Origin: Actinoplanes lobatus
GTDB taxonomy: Bacteria; Actinomycetota; Actinomycetes; Mycobacteriales; Micromonosporaceae
DNA: 64,000 nucleotides
Direction: 5' to 3'
NCBI RefSeq assembly: GCF_014205215.1
Contig: NZ_JACHNC010000001.1
Coordinates: 10,226,501 to 10,290,500, forward strand
Both the position numbers and the translations under genes were made by a program. The notes below the pieces were generated by a model that saw nothing but the letters and a program-made list of their open reading frames with translations, was not told where the DNA came from and searched no databases. Positions 26,150 to 35,738 of this stretch are shown one piece after another (positions within the stretch are counted from its first letter, which is position 1; each line of letters starts with the position of its first letter).

Positions 26150-27049
26150 ATGACTACAGCGGCGAGGATCCCACTCCCCCCAGATGTTCTGAGCTACATA
26201 CGAGAGGTGTTCGCCACCGCGAACGAGCGGGTCACCTCCCGCCTCGACCGAATGCCCACCACACACGAGGAAACTCTCGACTTCGCCTTCATCGACGCCT
26301 TGGTCGAAGCCAGGGGGCCGCACCTGACGATGTCTGGAACGGTGGTCGATATTGACGCCCACTTCGTGGGGGGCGGTTGGCACTGGCAGCGGTGGGAGAT
26401 CGCCGACCTGGGCCTAATCATCAACTTCCGGCAAAGGGGCAACCTCCTGCGCACAAAGGTCGTTCTCCTGCAAAGCAAACGCCTGTATCCACGTGAAGCC
26501 GAATTTACAGAAGACTTAGGACTGGCCCGCCCTGGCGGATTTGGCTCCTTGATGGCGAAATCCCTGCCTGCCACGGTTGGCCCTCGAGTCTTCCGCTTCG
26601 ATGATTCGTGTCGCTACCGCGCCCTGCAGGTGGGGGACGACCAATGGCAATCTATCGCGAAATACGAGACGACATTTGGACTGCCGATTCACTACATGCT
26701 ATATCACCCTCGCGCAATGCCATCTCAGTCATCTATTCCCGTTCAGCTACCCTTCAATCCACCTACCATTCCGCTGGTGACAGGATCGCGAGTAATGTCC
26801 GCGAGCGCCATACGCGCATCAACCTCACATTTCAGTAGGAACTACGCGCCGGCTTTCGGTGAGCTTCGAGGCGGAAGTGCCGCACCAGGTGCTCCCATTC
26901 AAGACTTCATCGTGGACGAAGTACTCGCCTGCCACGAGGGGTATGTTGTAGATGACGGTGCTGAAAATGAGGGCCTAGTTCGCGTCTTCAGCCAACGTGG
27001 CGCGCCTATTGCAGCAGCGGTCCGCATCGACATCGACCTTCCGGGCTAG
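26150..27049 (+). CDS. Hypothetical protein with possible restriction-nuclease-like core
   Basis: A 299-residue protein not assigned to a family. ATG 26150 follows GAAGGACCCC, a ribosome-binding site that lies within the IS target duplication. Residues about 85-115 contain WEIADLGLIINFRQRG followed by KVVLLQSKRLYP. A D-x(n)-Q-x-K spacing on two predicted strands recalls the Mrr/PD-(D/E)XK nuclease core; this is suggestive only. GC content is clearly below that of the flanks, which argues for transfer. It stands alone in the outermost island segment, and the ISAs1 element has cut off its original promoter. Confidence 0.5.
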   Translation: MTTAARIPLPPDVLSYIREVFATANERVTSRLDRMPTTHEETLDFAFIDALVEARGPHLTMSGTVVDIDAHFVGGGWHWQRWEIADLGLIINFRQRGNLLRTKVVLLQSKRLYPREAEFTEDLGLARPGGFGSLMAKSLPATVGPRVFRFDDSCRYRALQVGDDQWQSIAKYETTFGLPIHYMLYHPRAMPSQSSIPVQLPFNPPTIPLVTGSRVMSASAIRASTSHFSRNYAPAFGELRGGSAAPGAPIQDFIVDEVLACHEGYVVDDGAENEGLVRVFSQRGAPIAAAVRIDIDLPG

Positions 27050-27253
27050 GAGCGCAGCGCCTCACTGTAGAACTCGCTAACCGTTTAAACGGCGTCGAGC
27101 ATGATGCTCGAGTCCGCCGAACGCATGACCGACGCTGCTTGACCCGCGGTCAAGGTGCAGTACCGCGTAGCGCACTTGACCATCGCGGTCCCCAAGACAC
27201 GCAGTATGCCGGCCCTGGAACCGGACCGGCATACTGACCTGCATCTTTGCACT

Positions 27254-27289
27254 GTCGGGCTGACAGGATTTGAACCTGCAACCGCTTGT
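27254..27289 (-). repeat. tRNA-Pro 3'-end duplication (att site), copy 2
   Basis: The first 26 bp are identical to the tRNA-Pro end, then two mismatches occur before similarity ends near 27289. It is the most worn copy. It marks the border between the outer and middle island segments. Confidence 0.75.
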
Positions 27290-27741
27290 TACCGACCACG
27301 ACGATCCGAAGCTTGTCATCCATTGCCGAAACTTGCGGTTGACCTGCACCAATACCGTCAACCAGCGGTCATATTTGTCACTCGATGTCACTAGTCGGAC
27401 GTAGTTTTCGAGGGGTAACCGGGGGCCAGATCGGCCGCCAATCGAACAACGACGGGAACTACCGGCCGTGACCAATGCCCATGCGGCCAACGGCAGGACC
27501 CGCACGGCCGAGGCCCGTTGGAGTCCGCGCTTCCGCACGTCAAGCCCGATGCGCGCTGTTCACCCCGATGCCAAGCGTGTAGACCAACGCAGTGCCGCGC
27601 ATGGCGTGTGGTCTCCACATGGTCCCCACCACCTGCTCAGCCGCCGAACGAGGCCTAGTCTGACAGCCCTGTCCGCCTGTCACACACCGTTCCCGCAGGT
27701 GAGACGCCAGAGCAAAGTTTGCGCTTCACGAATGACCGTAC
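27290..27741. other. Gene-free island stretch with diverged repeat of the copy-1 flank
   Basis: No gene is supported. The part 27509-27640 is clearly related to 24472-24580: both share CCGTTGGAGTC, GCACGTCAAG and a TGCCGCGC...GTGTGGT block, with many changes. It is probably the remnant of a related integrative element next to its attachment site. Confidence 0.4.
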
Positions 27742-28479
27742 TCAATACCGCCGAGTCGACCAACGGACAAATGATCGCCAAACTGAATGATTGCCGGTTC
27801 GAATCAGGGAGAAAGGCGCCTCATCGGCTCCGTCCCAGATAGCGAACCACCGTGAAATACCGAAGTCATCGTCGGCAACCTCACGCGCCAGTCGCTGGCA
27901 AACTTTCGCCTCATTTGATCCCGCCAGCACCTCTTCCGCGGCATATGCGAGCCTTCGAATTACACGGGAACGCCCCTCTTCGGCCGCCTCCGTCGAAAGA
28001 GTCTTTATAATTTTCAAAGTCTCCACTGCTCGTGGATCGAGCGTGCCACCAAGGTCCCTCTCAACGACTACACCGGTAGCTGTATCAAGAAACAGGAAGC
28101 GCCACGGATCACACCATGTTGGATTAATAAGTAGCGGCTTACCGAGGCTATCTACAGGGAATTTGTTGGACTTATATCTATTGCAGCCCGTACAGACATA
28201 GAGAAAGTTCTTCCACTTAAAAGCTTCTTCAGAATATCCCACAATGGGCTTGAAGTGTTCAATGTCTGTCCCCCGCGAGTCGCTACAGTAGTAGCAACGA
28301 GCGCGCGTACCGGCCATAAAAGCTAGCCTTTCGGCTACAGCATTTCCAGCAACCGTCTTTCTAAAATTTTCCCATTCCTTTGCGACGTCGCCCGTTGCCG
28401 CAGCTTGGATCTGTCGGCGAAATAACGCCTCGGTCAATGGTCGTGCGAGCTCTTCACGATGGATGAATCTCACGATCAC
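27742..28479 (-). CDS. ptuB: HNH endonuclease, Septu PtuB-like
   Basis: A 245-residue nuclease with a zinc-braced HNH core: CYYC (C62, C65), DIEHFKP (H75) and CTGCNRYKSNKF (C96, C99, asparagine 100). It starts with GTG at 28479, overlapping the stop of the ATPase gene (GTGA). An AAA ATPase followed by an HNH nuclease, tightly coupled, is the definition of the Septu anti-phage system. The expected action is nucleic-acid cutting triggered by the ATPase partner during infection. GC is low for this genome, so recent acquisition is likely. Other ATPase-HNH pairs (for instance retron effectors) are possible, but no retron is adjacent. Confidence 0.72.
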   Translation of the reverse strand: MIVRFIHREELARPLTEALFRRQIQAAATGDVAKEWENFRKTVAGNAVAERLAFMAGTRARCYYCSDSRGTDIEHFKPIVGYSEEAFKWKNFLYVCTGCNRYKSNKFPVDSLGKPLLINPTWCDPWRFLFLDTATGVVVERDLGGTLDPRAVETLKIIKTLSTEAAEEGRSRVIRRLAYAAEEVLAGSNEAKVCQRLAREVADDDFGISRWFAIWDGADEAPFSLIRTGNHSVWRSFVRWSTRRY

Positions 28480-29747
28480 ACCGTCGTAAATAGTGACAAC
28501 TGCTCCATCTCCTGCTCTTCCCCCTCGCTAAGCCTGCGCATACGCGCTTTCGCTCTGAGTTGAGCATGCCTCCGCCGAGACTCCACTGCCCGCGGCGACC
28601 GTGTATGCTCTAGCCCAAAAGCAGGAGTCAATAGGATCTCATCAGCCTTCCCTGCGATCACCTTATTGAATTCATCTTCAGTTAGGATGAACGGCTCGCC
28701 TACTCCAGGCTGCGGCAAGTGATAGATTCGACCGTTGTCCGCCGCCTGACAAACTAGAGGGCTGTGCGTAGTTACAATGAATTGAATCAACGGGAAGTGG
28801 CGCTTGAGCCAAAAGCCAATCTCACGCTGCCAAGCAGGGTGCAAATGTGCGTCCACTTCGTCGATAATGACCACTCCGGGCCTGCGGAGAAAGACGCCAT
28901 TTGGCCCTTCCTCAAGAAGACCATCGGGTCCATACACATCCACCATATGGCGAAAAATATCCATCAGCATAGCCAGAGCCGAGCGATACCCTTCGCTCAT
29001 ATCGGTCAATGACATCCGGCGGCCGGCCTGATCCAGCAGCCAAATTCCATCCGAATTTACGTCCTTGATCGTCATCCCCTGCCGAAGGAAGTCATCCCTC
29101 AATAGAGTTAGAAGCATGTCGAGGGTTTTGCGCTCATGCTCACGCTGCTCAAGCTTGCGGTACATGAGCTGCTTCGCCCACTCTTCCACCTCACCGAGAG
29201 TGGCGTCTTCTTTGAACAGGGTGGCAAATCTTGGGATTCTACCGGGAATTACCATCAATCGCTGCGCATCCGGCGAGCTCCCATACAACCGCCGAAAAGG
29301 GCCGTACCCTAATGCAAACCACCCATTGGTTGACAACGACCATGGCCCAGTGAAAGCACCTTTCTTCTTATTGCGAAAGATATCTGTCGGCGCAAGGTCC
29401 CACGTCGGCCCATTCCGGGTCACTTCGACTTCAGCCCAGAAGGTCCCCTGTACAGGATTTCCCCCGCGAACCGTTTTGTCCCACTCGTGATTTGGCTTAA
29501 TTTCTACCGAAATACTTCCAGACTCCTGCCCTTCGGTTACCCATCCTCGTAGGTCAGGGACAATACTCCTTGCCTGGTCGGGACCCAGGATCGCCAGCGA
29601 AATTGCCTTGATGAATGCAGTCTTACCAGCGCCATTGTCGCCTGTGACGACAGCCCAGCCGGGATACTCGTCGCCGTCCGGGCACAGGTCGATATCCGCC
29701 TGTTCAAAACCTTTGATGTTATTGAGAACCACGCGCTTTATATACAT
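28476..29747 (-). CDS. ptuA: AAA/ABC-type ATPase, Septu PtuA-like
   Basis: A 423-residue SMC/OLD-like ATPase without a TOPRIM domain. Motifs: Walker A TGDNGAGKTAFIKAI (near residues 35-49), signature LTDMSEGYRSALA (near 243-255), Walker B VVIIDEVDAHLHP (near 290-302) and the H-switch FIVTTHSPLV. AGGGG precedes the ATG. The lack of TOPRIM separates it from Gabija GajA and OLD nucleases; the downstream HNH gene supplies the nuclease. Predicted role: sense phage or altered nucleotides and control the HNH partner. Low GC, like its partner. Confidence 0.75.
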   Translation of the reverse strand: MYIKRVVLNNIKGFEQADIDLCPDGDEYPGWAVVTGDNGAGKTAFIKAISLAILGPDQARSIVPDLRGWVTEGQESGSISVEIKPNHEWDKTVRGGNPVQGTFWAEVEVTRNGPTWDLAPTDIFRNKKKGAFTGPWSLSTNGWFALGYGPFRRLYGSSPDAQRLMVIPGRIPRFATLFKEDATLGEVEEWAKQLMYRKLEQREHERKTLDMLLTLLRDDFLRQGMTIKDVNSDGIWLLDQAGRRMSLTDMSEGYRSALAMLMDIFRHMVDVYGPDGLLEEGPNGVFLRRPGVVIIDEVDAHLHPAWQREIGFWLKRHFPLIQFIVTTHSPLVCQAADNGRIYHLPQPGVGEPFILTEDEFNKVIAGKADEILLTPAFGLEHTRSPRAVESRRRHAQLRAKARMRRLSEGEEQEMEQLSLFTTV

Positions 29748-30517
29748 GTGCCCCTCGCTTGATCCGGGTCCTGTAAGAGTAAAGCAGCCGCAAACTGCTG
29801 GGAACCCTCCGACAACTCAGGTACTCCCCGGCTCGCAGAACATCCTGCTCCTTGAGTAGATCCTTGGCTTCGGAGGATCTGGCGCCTCAGCGCTTCCGCT
29901 ATTTCCCTCATGGAGGTTACTACCGCATCGGCACCAGCAAGGGCTTCGACCTTCCAGAGCCGGTGAGAACCGATGCCGACGTCTGCCGCCAGAGCCGCCC
30001 CGATATCCGAAAGCAGGTCGCCGATCAGGGTGCAGGAGGAGGCGTGGACGGTTCAGCATCCTGGCAGCAGGCAAGGCAAGTTCTGACATGTGCCCGTGAC
30101 GACGACATGTGAGCGGGGTCGCTGACGGGGTACAGCGGCGCGCCTATTCGGTCAGGCCGGCTGAACTCGCCCTGGTTACAATCAGTCGCAACGCCCCGCC
30201 GCCGTCGCTTGCGACACGTAGCGACGTCGGAGAATAGCCCGGACACAGGGCGCTTTGGCCCCGACGACGCAACGCGTGCTACGGGGCGACCTTGGGATGG
30301 CCTTGCCTGTCTCCACCCTGGACTGACGCGGCTGGCGGCCGAACAGCACTGCGGGTGCCGAAAGCTTCATCCGCCCTGGTCACGGCCACCCTGGTCGCCG
30401 ACGCGTGCGACCGGGGCCGCAGCGGACACCAGCGGCAAGACCGCGACGGTGATCTCTGCAGAGCATTCCGTGAGGATGTTCTGTTGTGCTGCTGCGACTG
30501 ACATACCTCGGCGTGAC
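29748..30517. other. Gene-free stretch upstream of the Septu pair
   Basis: 770 bp with no convincing gene on either strand. The promoter of the ATPase/HNH pair should lie at its left edge (29750-29850), which is relatively AT-rich. The rest returns to high GC and may be old island debris. Confidence 0.35.
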
Positions 30518-31458
30518 TAGGCCGTATCTGGCGGATCATGGACGTCGGTCGTTATACGAGTCGTGGCGCGTTTCGATCTGACGGACGACGAGTGGGCGAT
30601 CTTGGAGCCGTTGCTGCCTCAGGGTGGTAAACGAGGAGGTCGTTGGCGTGATCACCGGCAGGTGATCAACGGGATCTGCTGAGTGAAACGGACCGGGTCG
30701 CCGTGGGCGGACATGCCGGAGCGGTACGGGCCTCACCAGACTGCTTATGACCGGTTCGCCAAATGGCGCGACGACGGCACCTGGGCCCGGCTTAAGCAAG
30801 CGGTGATCGCGTTGGCCGAGGCCGACGAGGACATCGACTGGAACGCGCAGGTCGATTCGACGGTCGTGCGCGCGCATCAGCACGCCGCGGGCGCCCGTAA
30901 AGAGGGCTGGACGCGAAGGAGTCGCAGGTACGTCAAGGTCTGGGTCGCTCCCGCGGGGGACTGACCACGAAGGTGCACACTATCGGCGATGGCCGGGGCC
31001 GGTCGCTCGCCACGCGTATCACCCCGGGTCAGGCTGCCGACACCAAGCAGCTCAAGCCGTTGCTCGACGATGTCGCGGTCCGGCGTCCTGGTGGGGTCGG
31101 TCGTCCTCGTAAGCGCCCGGACTCGGTCAGCGCGGACAAGGCGTACTCCAGCAAGGCCAACCGTGCTGACCTGCGCCGCCGGAGGATCACGACGGTGATC
31201 CCGGAGCGTAAGGATCAGCAGGCCAACCGGGCGAAGAAGGGTTCCGCCGGCGGGCGGCCGCCGAACTTCGACGCCGAGGCGTACAAGAAACGCAACCAGA
31301 TCGAGCGGGGCTTCAGCCGGCGCAAGCAGTGGCGTGGGGTAGCGACCCGGTATGACAAGCGCGGTGATTCGTACAAGGCAGTCCTGGACCTTGCTGAAAC
31401 CCTCGACTGGCTACGAGCCAAACCGGATCGCACCCGTTGATCCACCAGATACGGCCTA
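30518..31458 (+). mobile_element. IS5-family (IS427-like) insertion sequence, defective
   Basis: Terminal repeats TAGGCCGTATCTGGCGGATCA (30518-30538) and its reverse complement with one change (31438-31458) enclose a 0.9-kb element, with CTA on both sides as the likely 3-bp target duplication. The single transposase region is interrupted, so it cannot move by itself. Confidence 0.85.
30563..31440 (+). pseudogene. IS5-family transposase, nonsense and frameshift
   Basis: GTG 30563 opens ARFDLTDDEWAILEPLLPQG, which runs to a TGA at 30678-30680 (CTGAGTG) where related transposases have tryptophan. The frame continues as VKRTGSPWADMPERYG and then AQVDSTVVRAHQHAAG. It is lost again near 30915, and the rest resumes in another frame: GLTTKVHTIGDGRGRSL, SVSADKAYSS, NQIERGFSRRKQW and on to the stop at 31440. 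IS427-type elements can use a programmed frameshift, but the internal stop and a small deletion around KEGW/TRRS make this copy inactive. Confidence 0.85.
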
Positions 31459-31487
31459 ACACTCTTGCTCTGCTACGGCTGCCGCCG

Positions 31488-31920
31488 ATGAACGACCGCG
31501 ACAAGGACACCGAGATCCTCGCGTTGCGGCATCAGATCATGGTCCTGCATCGGCAGCTGCACGGCGATCGGGCCGGTTCACCTCGATCGACCGGGCCTGG
31601 CCAGCGGCCCTGCTGCACCCGCTACCACGAACCGTGCTGAACCAACTGCGGCTGCTCGTACGCCCGGAGACCGTACTGCGCTGGCACCGCGATCTGATCG
31701 CCCGCCGGCACGCCCGACAGCCCGTCCCGGACGGCCGCCGACGAACCGATCGATCCGCGCGCTGGTACTGCGCCTAGCATCGGAGAACACCGGCTGGAGA
31801 TACCGGCGCATCCACGGCGAACTCGTCGTCCTCGGTGCGAAGGTCGCCGCCTCGACCATCTGAGAGATCCTCAAAGACGCCGGGATCGACCCGAGACGAC
31901 ACGGACCGTGGACGTATCAC
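31488..31920 (+). pseudogene. Integrase-core (rve) transposase fragment
   Basis: ATG 31488 gives MNDRDKDTEILALRHQIMVL, the usual N terminus of a streptomycete IS integrase group. The following sequence keeps recognisable pieces in other frames: TVLRWHRDLIARRHARQ, then GWRYRRIHGELVVLGAKVAA and EILKDAGIDP. At least two frameshifts and a TGA in place of tryptophan are present, and the catalytic DDE half is missing. It starts 30 bp after the IS5-type element. No gene is seen from 31921 to 32253. Confidence 0.6.
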
Positions 31921-32253
31921 GCAGGTGGGTCCCAGGTACGGCATATCGATTCGTCGGTGAGCGTGGCTGGCCCGACCTCGACAAGCCGGGCTGCGCCATC
32001 CAGTGGGCGTATAAACCTGTGAATCAGGTCGACGCTGGGCAGCGTCGAATACGCGATCGTGCGGGTGTTTCCCGCAGACCGGTGGCAGGCTCAATCGGCT
32101 AGACCAGTCTTTGGATGTTGGGGTCAGCATCAAATTTTGAGGCGCCTGTATCCGATCAGGTGACAAGGCTATTTTGGTTCCGTGCCCCCAAGTTGCCCCC
32201 AAACAAGAAAGGGGCCTTACCCAGTGACTACCGGGAAAGACCCTCTGACCTGC

Positions 32254-32296
32254 GTCGGGCTGACAGGATTTGAACCTGCGACCCCTTGACCCCCAG
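32254..32296 (-). repeat. tRNA-Pro 3'-end duplication (att site), copy 3
   Basis: 43 bp identical to 52091-52133 of the intact tRNA-Pro gene. It marks the border between the Septu segment and the Wadjet segment. As the only perfect copy it is probably the youngest junction. 32297-32757 beyond it holds no gene. Confidence 0.92.
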
Positions 32297-32757
32297 CAGC
32301 TGAAAGGCCCAGCGACGTGCTCGACAACGTTTTACCAGGTCACCGATAAGCATACCAGGGCGAGTTAAGGTGTCGCTACCAGAAGCCTCGACCGCGCTCC
32401 AAACAAGGCATTCTAGCTGCGGTTATGCAGAGTGGATTCTCAGAGCGGCGATTCTCATAGATTATCAGCACGTTCCGGTGCCACCCTGCCACCTGACTCA
32501 ACGGGGGCGAGCGGCGGGCTAGAAAGTTGATCAGTAGAACCCTAGGCCCGGGCCGTCCCCATAAGGCATATCTCCTCTATTTAGAGAACCAATATTTTGA
32601 TGAGAATGTACCCTTTGAAGCTCCTCATTGACTCTCAAACAGGACCTCGGGATTCGGTTCCCAATCCCGGCCGCTCGATTCCGTGCGCGCTTTGTTCGAT
32701 GCGTTATACGGCCATACGGAACCGGCGGCATCCTGTTGTACCGCTCCGGCGACATGC

Positions 32758-32976
32758 TCAGGCCGCGAGATGTCGTGTCGGTGGCGCCACCAAGTCGGCG
32801 ATCTCGTGGGCGACTTGCAGGCGTCGAGCGGCGTCGACGCAGACATAGCAACGAATCAGGGTTGCGGCGTCGTGGCCGAGCCGTTCGGCGACCTCGTGGA
32901 TGCCGCGCCCAGCGTCGATCAGGTTCGACGCGATCGAATGCTGGACCTGATGGGGGACGAGCTGCTCGATCATCAC
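32758..32976 (-). pseudogene. Tyrosine recombinase (phage integrase) C-terminal fragment
   Basis: About 72 residues match the end of tyrosine integrases: PHQVQHSIASNLIDAG, VAERLGHDAATLIRCYV and the helix after it. The nucleophile tyrosine is kept in RCYV and the LGH motif is intact. The second catalytic arginine (LRH in active enzymes) is glutamine here (VQH), and the first 300 or so residues are missing. It lies 460 bp from attachment copy 3, where the integrase of such an element is expected. Inactive. Confidence 0.65.
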
Positions 32977-35738
32977 TGATCAAGCGGTCGACATCCAGGA
33001 TCCCTATCCGACATTTCGCTACATAAACGGCAATCGGTCCGGCGCAAACCACATCCCGTTCCGTTCGGCAGCAGATCATTGAAGGGGCCGAGGTCGAGGC
33101 CGGTCGCAAACCTGCCGTCGCCAGTCAAACCGAAACGGGTCAATTGCTGAGCCGATCTCCCGTCGCCTATAGCGGTGAGCAACCTTGCCCAGGCGAATCC
33201 TGCACCTCGGTCACCCAGGTCTACGGCGCGCAGGTACATGGCCATAGCACCTGCCGGATCCCCTGCCTCTACCCGAACCTCAGCCAGCTCGTGGAGGGCA
33301 TCCATGTCGCCATGATCGGCGGCAAGCAGACGTAGCTCATCGGCGCCGACATCGTCACCACTCCCCTCGCGCAGCCCAGCCAGCCAGAACAGCAAATGCG
33401 GCTGACCTCGGTGCGCAGCTTCCCGGCAGACCTCTTCGACGCCGGCCATATCTCCCGCGTCGAGCATCAGCCGTGCCAGTGGTCGCCAGGCCTTACCGGA
33501 ACCGAGGTCGACTGCCTGGCGATACAGGTTGGTGGCCCCGTCGACGTCGCCGATCTCGGCATGCATCCTGGCTAAAGCGATCACCGCATCTGGCATGCCG
33601 TATATCGCAGCCTGACGGTAGTAGGCCTCAGCGCCCATGAAGTCATCGCACCGTTCCCGAAGGCCAGCCCAGACCATCCATGCCTCGCTAGACCCGCGCG
33701 CCGTGTAGGTCCGACACAGGCTCTCGGCTCCGGCAAGGTCTTCGCGCATCACACGACGGTGGACGAGAAATTGCAGTGCAAATGTCTCACCAGCGTCGGC
33801 ACCCTGTTCCAGCAGGGCCTCACAAGCTGCATCGTCCCCGAGCCGATCACGGATACCCGCCAGCGCGAGTAGCCCACCGCTGACACGACGGTCAACTGCT
33901 TGTCGGCAAAGCGCTTCGGCACCGGTCAGATCGCCCGCGTTACGGCACAGGTCGGCGGCACGCAGCAGCGACGCTCCATCGCCGCGAGTAGCCGCCCGCT
34001 GGTACAACACCATCGCATCGTCAAGGTTCCCCGCACGTTCACACCGCTGGGCAAGCGCCACCGCTGCACTGACAGATCCGCCGTCGAGCGCAAGCTGATA
34101 CAGCCGCTCGGCGCCAACTGTCTCTCCCGCGCCCTCGAGCACTCCGGCAATGCTGGTCAGGGCATCGGCATCGCCCAGGTCGGCCGCTTTGAGATACAGC
34201 CGGATCGCTTCCTGCAAGCGCAGCCGTGATCCCGCCTGATTGCCCAGCCGCCGTAGCACAACCGGGTCCACAGTGGCAGCCGGGTCAATGTCGGTGGTGC
34301 TGAACGCCTGCCACAGGCTGTCAGGCGGGTACACGCTGGCGCGCTCAGTGCGGCCAAGTTGTTCGAGGTAGTCGGCCAGCCGGTAGCAGGGCTGCCCGCC
34401 CGCCGACGGCGGTTCGCCGTGGCGGGGCCGGATCCGGGTCAGCGGACTGCGGGCGCCTTTGCACGGCTGGGCGGTGTAGGCCAGCGCCTGCTCGAGCCAG
34501 TCATCTCCGCATGCGTCCCAGTCGTGATCGGTGAGGTAGCCGGGGGCCGCCTGTTCCAGCAGAGCGTGCGGTAACGCGACCGGGTAACCGAGGCGGCGGG
34601 CGTCGATGGCCACCTGCAGGATCGCCCGGGCCGCTGGTGGTGCGGTGCGGTAACGATCTTCCAAGGCGGGAGCACCAGCCAAATACTGCGTAATCCGGCC
34701 GCTCTCGGCCTGCTTGGCGGCGTACCGCAGCCGCACGTCGACGCCTGGGCCAACCAGTCCCGCGAGTTCGGCGGGGGTGAACGTGTCGCCGAGGTCAACC
34801 TTGACGCTGAGGGCCAATAGCTCCCGGACCTGCCCATACACATCCGCTCCCGGCTCGGAAGGCCGGCTGGTCAGGGTATTCCAATAGTCCGTCCACATGG
34901 TGGACAGGACTAGCACCGGGCCCCGGCTCGGCTCGGTCAACAAGGTCCGTAACCCTGCGGCGATCCGCTCCCCCAGGGCGGTGTCGGGAGGCATCAGATA
35001 GTCCTGGGCCTCGTTCAGCCACACGATCGTCTCCGGGCCCGCATTCGCCAGATTCGCCAGGGCCGCCTGCGGGCGGGTCGGATCGAACGGATGCCACAAC
35101 CGCCACCTGCCCGGCCGCTGGTTCTTCAAATACTGGGCCAGCTCCCAGCCGGTCCGGGTCTTGCCTGTCGACGACCCACCCACCAATGTCACCAGCCGCG
35201 ACCGGCCATCGGCCAGCATCCCGTCGACCAACTCCCGCAGCCGTCCATCGTGGGCCCTCGGCATGTAACGGGGCAGCACATCGGCCGTAACCTCCCAGGG
35301 GACCTGGATCGCCGGGTGTACCCCCAACACGAGGGGGTCGCATTCACCGATCGGCCAGCCCAGCCGATCATAAGTCGTCGCGGAAGGCTCGGCCGTGGCG
35401 GCGGCTATCCACAGCTGGCGGACCTGCTCCGCGACATGCGCAACATCCCGGCACCCGGCGGCCCAGGCCAAAACGGTCGCGACAGTCACCGTGTCCTGCT
35501 GGCCCGCTAACCCGTCGCCACTGATGATTTTGCCGATCAGATCCTTGCCCGGCGAACCGGGTAGATCATTGTCCTCGGCGATCTTTCGGGCGAGTTCGGC
35601 CAACTGCGGCCGATCTGCCTCCGCGTACAACCGGTAGACCGCGTCTCGCAGGTCCCGGGCCAGCCCGGCAGGCAGCGGCTTCTTCTCCACGGGCCTCGCA
35701 CGGCGGCCCGACAGCGGTCGGGACTCATCGGCACTCAT
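32973..35738 (-). CDS. HTH/STAND-type NTPase with Sel1/TPR repeats
   Basis: A 921-residue protein from ATG 35738 (MSADESRPLSG); GTG 35786 would add 16 residues. An XRE-like helix-turn-helix region (LARDLRDAVYRLYAEADR and onward) occupies residues about 25-100. It is followed by a P-loop NTPase (TLVGGSSTGKTRTGWELAQY, near 185-205) with acidic Walker B-like IVWLNEAQDYL. The C-terminal 450 residues are about 11 Sel1/TPR-type helical repeats of 35-37 residues (EAIRLYLKAADLGDADAL and similar). The layout suggests a STAND-like sensor that oligomerises on a signal. In this island a defence role is plausible but not shown. The end overlaps the integrase fragment. Confidence 0.7.
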   Translation of the reverse strand: MSADESRPLSGRRARPVEKKPLPAGLARDLRDAVYRLYAEADRPQLAELARKIAEDNDLPGSPGKDLIGKIISGDGLAGQQDTVTVATVLAWAAGCRDVAHVAEQVRQLWIAAATAEPSATTYDRLGWPIGECDPLVLGVHPAIQVPWEVTADVLPRYMPRAHDGRLRELVDGMLADGRSRLVTLVGGSSTGKTRTGWELAQYLKNQRPGRWRLWHPFDPTRPQAALANLANAGPETIVWLNEAQDYLMPPDTALGERIAAGLRTLLTEPSRGPVLVLSTMWTDYWNTLTSRPSEPGADVYGQVRELLALSVKVDLGDTFTPAELAGLVGPGVDVRLRYAAKQAESGRITQYLAGAPALEDRYRTAPPAARAILQVAIDARRLGYPVALPHALLEQAAPGYLTDHDWDACGDDWLEQALAYTAQPCKGARSPLTRIRPRHGEPPSAGGQPCYRLADYLEQLGRTERASVYPPDSLWQAFSTTDIDPAATVDPVVLRRLGNQAGSRLRLQEAIRLYLKAADLGDADALTSIAGVLEGAGETVGAERLYQLALDGGSVSAAVALAQRCERAGNLDDAMVLYQRAATRGDGASLLRAADLCRNAGDLTGAEALCRQAVDRRVSGGLLALAGIRDRLGDDAACEALLEQGADAGETFALQFLVHRRVMREDLAGAESLCRTYTARGSSEAWMVWAGLRERCDDFMGAEAYYRQAAIYGMPDAVIALARMHAEIGDVDGATNLYRQAVDLGSGKAWRPLARLMLDAGDMAGVEEVCREAAHRGQPHLLFWLAGLREGSGDDVGADELRLLAADHGDMDALHELAEVRVEAGDPAGAMAMYLRAVDLGDRGAGFAWARLLTAIGDGRSAQQLTRFGLTGDGRFATGLDLGPFNDLLPNGTGCGLRRTDCRLCSEMSDRDPGCRPLDQ

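Noticed and set aside
27785..27815. GGTTCGAATC resembling a tRNA T-loop
   Set aside because: No other tRNA arm can be drawn around it and it lies inside the HNH nuclease frame, which is intact.
28476..29747. The ATPase as Gabija GajA or an OLD nuclease
   Set aside because: There is no TOPRIM domain after the ATPase; the partner is an HNH nuclease and not a UvrD-type helicase.
29852..30112. An 86-residue plus-strand frame
   Set aside because: No ribosome-binding site, no pattern of secondary structure and no recognisable family; kept as non-coding.
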